DNA of 5,048 nt from Oscillospiraceae bacterium (GTDB lineage: Bacteria; Bacillota; Clostridia; Oscillospirales; Oscillospiraceae): contig CACXHI010000046.1 in assembly GCA_902767395.1 (NCBI GenBank), positions 1 through 5,048 on the forward strand, written 5' to 3'. The position numbers and the translations under genes were made by a program. The notes below the pieces were generated by a model. It saw only the letters and a list, made by a program, of their open reading frames with translations. It made no database searches and was not told the origin of the DNA. How positions within the stretch are numbered: position 1 is the first letter of the stretch; the number at the start of each line of letters is the position of its first letter. Shown here piece after piece: positions 4,318 to 5,048 of this stretch.

Positions 4318-5048
4318 CACTTCGATCGCCTTTTGGAATTGTTTATCCTTGTCCCTGTCAAGCTTTCCGTAGTACAGCTCGCGCAGCTCCTCCTCGGTCA
4401 GATCCACCGGATAATCCGGGGTAATGCCCTGTCCGACCAGACTCACACCCTTCGGCGTGGTATACTGTCCGATGGAAATATTCACGGCGGAGCCGTCCGA
4501 CAGACGGAACATGGACTGGAACCGCCCCTTGCCGTAGGTCTGCGCGCCGACAATCTTTGCCGCGTCGTATTCCTGAAGAGCGGCGGCGAAAAACTCCGCA
4601 GCGGAATAGGAGTCGTAGTTCACCAGAACCACCATTGGCAGATCGACAAAGCTTGCGTCGGAGTAGTCCACCGACTCCTCGCCCTCATAGTCCACACTGC
4701 GGAACAGCGGTCCCTCGGGCAGAAGATAGTCAAGGGCCTTGACCAGCTCATGCTTGTATCCGCCGGGGTTGAAGCGCACGTCGAAAATGATTCCCTTCGC
4801 GTCCTGCTCCTGCGCCCGCTCGACTGCGGCAATCACGTCCTTGCCCGCATCCTGCTCGAAATTGCGAATGTGGATATAGGCCAAGCCGTTTTCCAGCAGC
4901 TCGTCGGTGACGTTGACCGTCTTGATCGTGGCGCGGGTGATGGTCACCTCCCGCGTCTCGCCGTTGTGGGAGACCGTCAGAGTGACGTCGGTTCCTTCCT
5001 TGCCGCGGACGCGGTTTTTCGTCTCGTTCAGGTCGATGGCCTGCTCGG
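4306..5048 (-). CDS. S41 family C-terminal processing peptidase (CtpA/Prc-like), N-terminus missing
   Basis: The last 246 residues are visible; the 5' part lies outside the window and the frame is open to the edge. Family members are serine proteases that trim the C-termini of exported or membrane proteins using a Ser-Lys dyad. The first visible part (EQAIDLNETKNRVRGKEGTDV..., about residues 1-38 of the fragment) looks like the end of a PDZ substrate-binding domain. The S41 core follows, with IIFDVRFNPGGY, the catalytic Ser in DSYSAAEFF (codon 4605-4603) and Lys in TYGKG (codon 4530-4528). They are 25 residues apart, the same spacing as the Prc dyad from memory. The ending QGITPDYPVDL is also typical. 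A signal or membrane anchor would be in the unseen part. The last codons carry the greA -35 box. Confidence 0.93.
   Translation of the reverse strand, partial: EQAIDLNETKNRVRGKEGTDVTLTVSHNGETREVTITRATIKTVNVTDELLENGLAYIHIRNFEQDAGKDVIAAVERAQEQDAKGIIFDVRFNPGGYKHELVKALDYLLPEGPLFRSVDYEGEESVDYSDASFVDLPMVVLVNYDSYSAAEFFAAALQEYDAAKIVGAQTYGKGRFQSMFRLSDGSAVNISIGQYTTPKGVSLVGQGITPDYPVDLTEEELRELYYGKLDRDKDKQFQKAIEVLTN

Noticed and set aside
4306..4947. Peptidase gene starting at GTG 4947
   Set aside because: The frame stays open to the window edge and the upstream codons look like the end of a PDZ domain, so the GTG is internal despite the SD-like bases before it.

Overview
The window is a run of housekeeping information-processing genes, all on the minus strand. 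It is most consistent with a moderately GC-rich Bacillota of the class Clostridia, possibly Oscillospiraceae-like. The support is strong AAGGAGG-type ribosome binding sites, sigma-A promoters with TTGACA/TATAAT boxes 17 bp apart, the ribosomal gene order rpmG-secE-nusG-rplK-rplA, and a lysyl-tRNA synthetase with an extra C-terminal tRNA-binding domain. The family-level placement is inference. I see no mobile element, CRISPR array, tRNA or rRNA.

Read in the direction of transcription (high to low coordinates), the first block is the 3' part of an S41 C-terminal processing peptidase (truncated by the window edge), then greA, then lysS. A fully consensus sigma-A promoter lies across the end of the peptidase gene, with its -35 box inside the last codons, so greA-lysS can be transcribed apart from the peptidase. 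lysS ends with tandem TGA codons followed by a 13-bp perfect GC-rich hairpin that lacks a U-tract.

The second block starts at another near-consensus promoter (TTGACA-17-TACAAT) and runs rpmG (L33), secE, nusG, rplK (L11) and the first codons of rplA (L1). Its leader of about 115 nt can fold into nested helices, including a compact three-way junction, starting almost at the predicted transcription start. I do not recognise it as a known riboswitch or ribosomal-protein leader.

The strongest regulatory signal is a pair of related RNA elements, one just before rplK and one just before rplA. Each has GUGGGAGG, then a small hairpin, then a purine-poor strand ending in ACCAC. This resembles the L1-binding region of 23S rRNA (helices 76-78), so both are probably L1 autoregulatory sites, each placed next to a Shine-Dalgarno sequence.

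Functionally, the window joins transcription elongation (GreA, NusG), translation (LysRS, L33, L11, L1) and protein export (SecE), next to a probably membrane-associated or exported processing protease. Nothing here is clearly a new biological system. The items most worth checking are the structured rpmG leader, the duplicated L1-type sites and the LysRS fusion.
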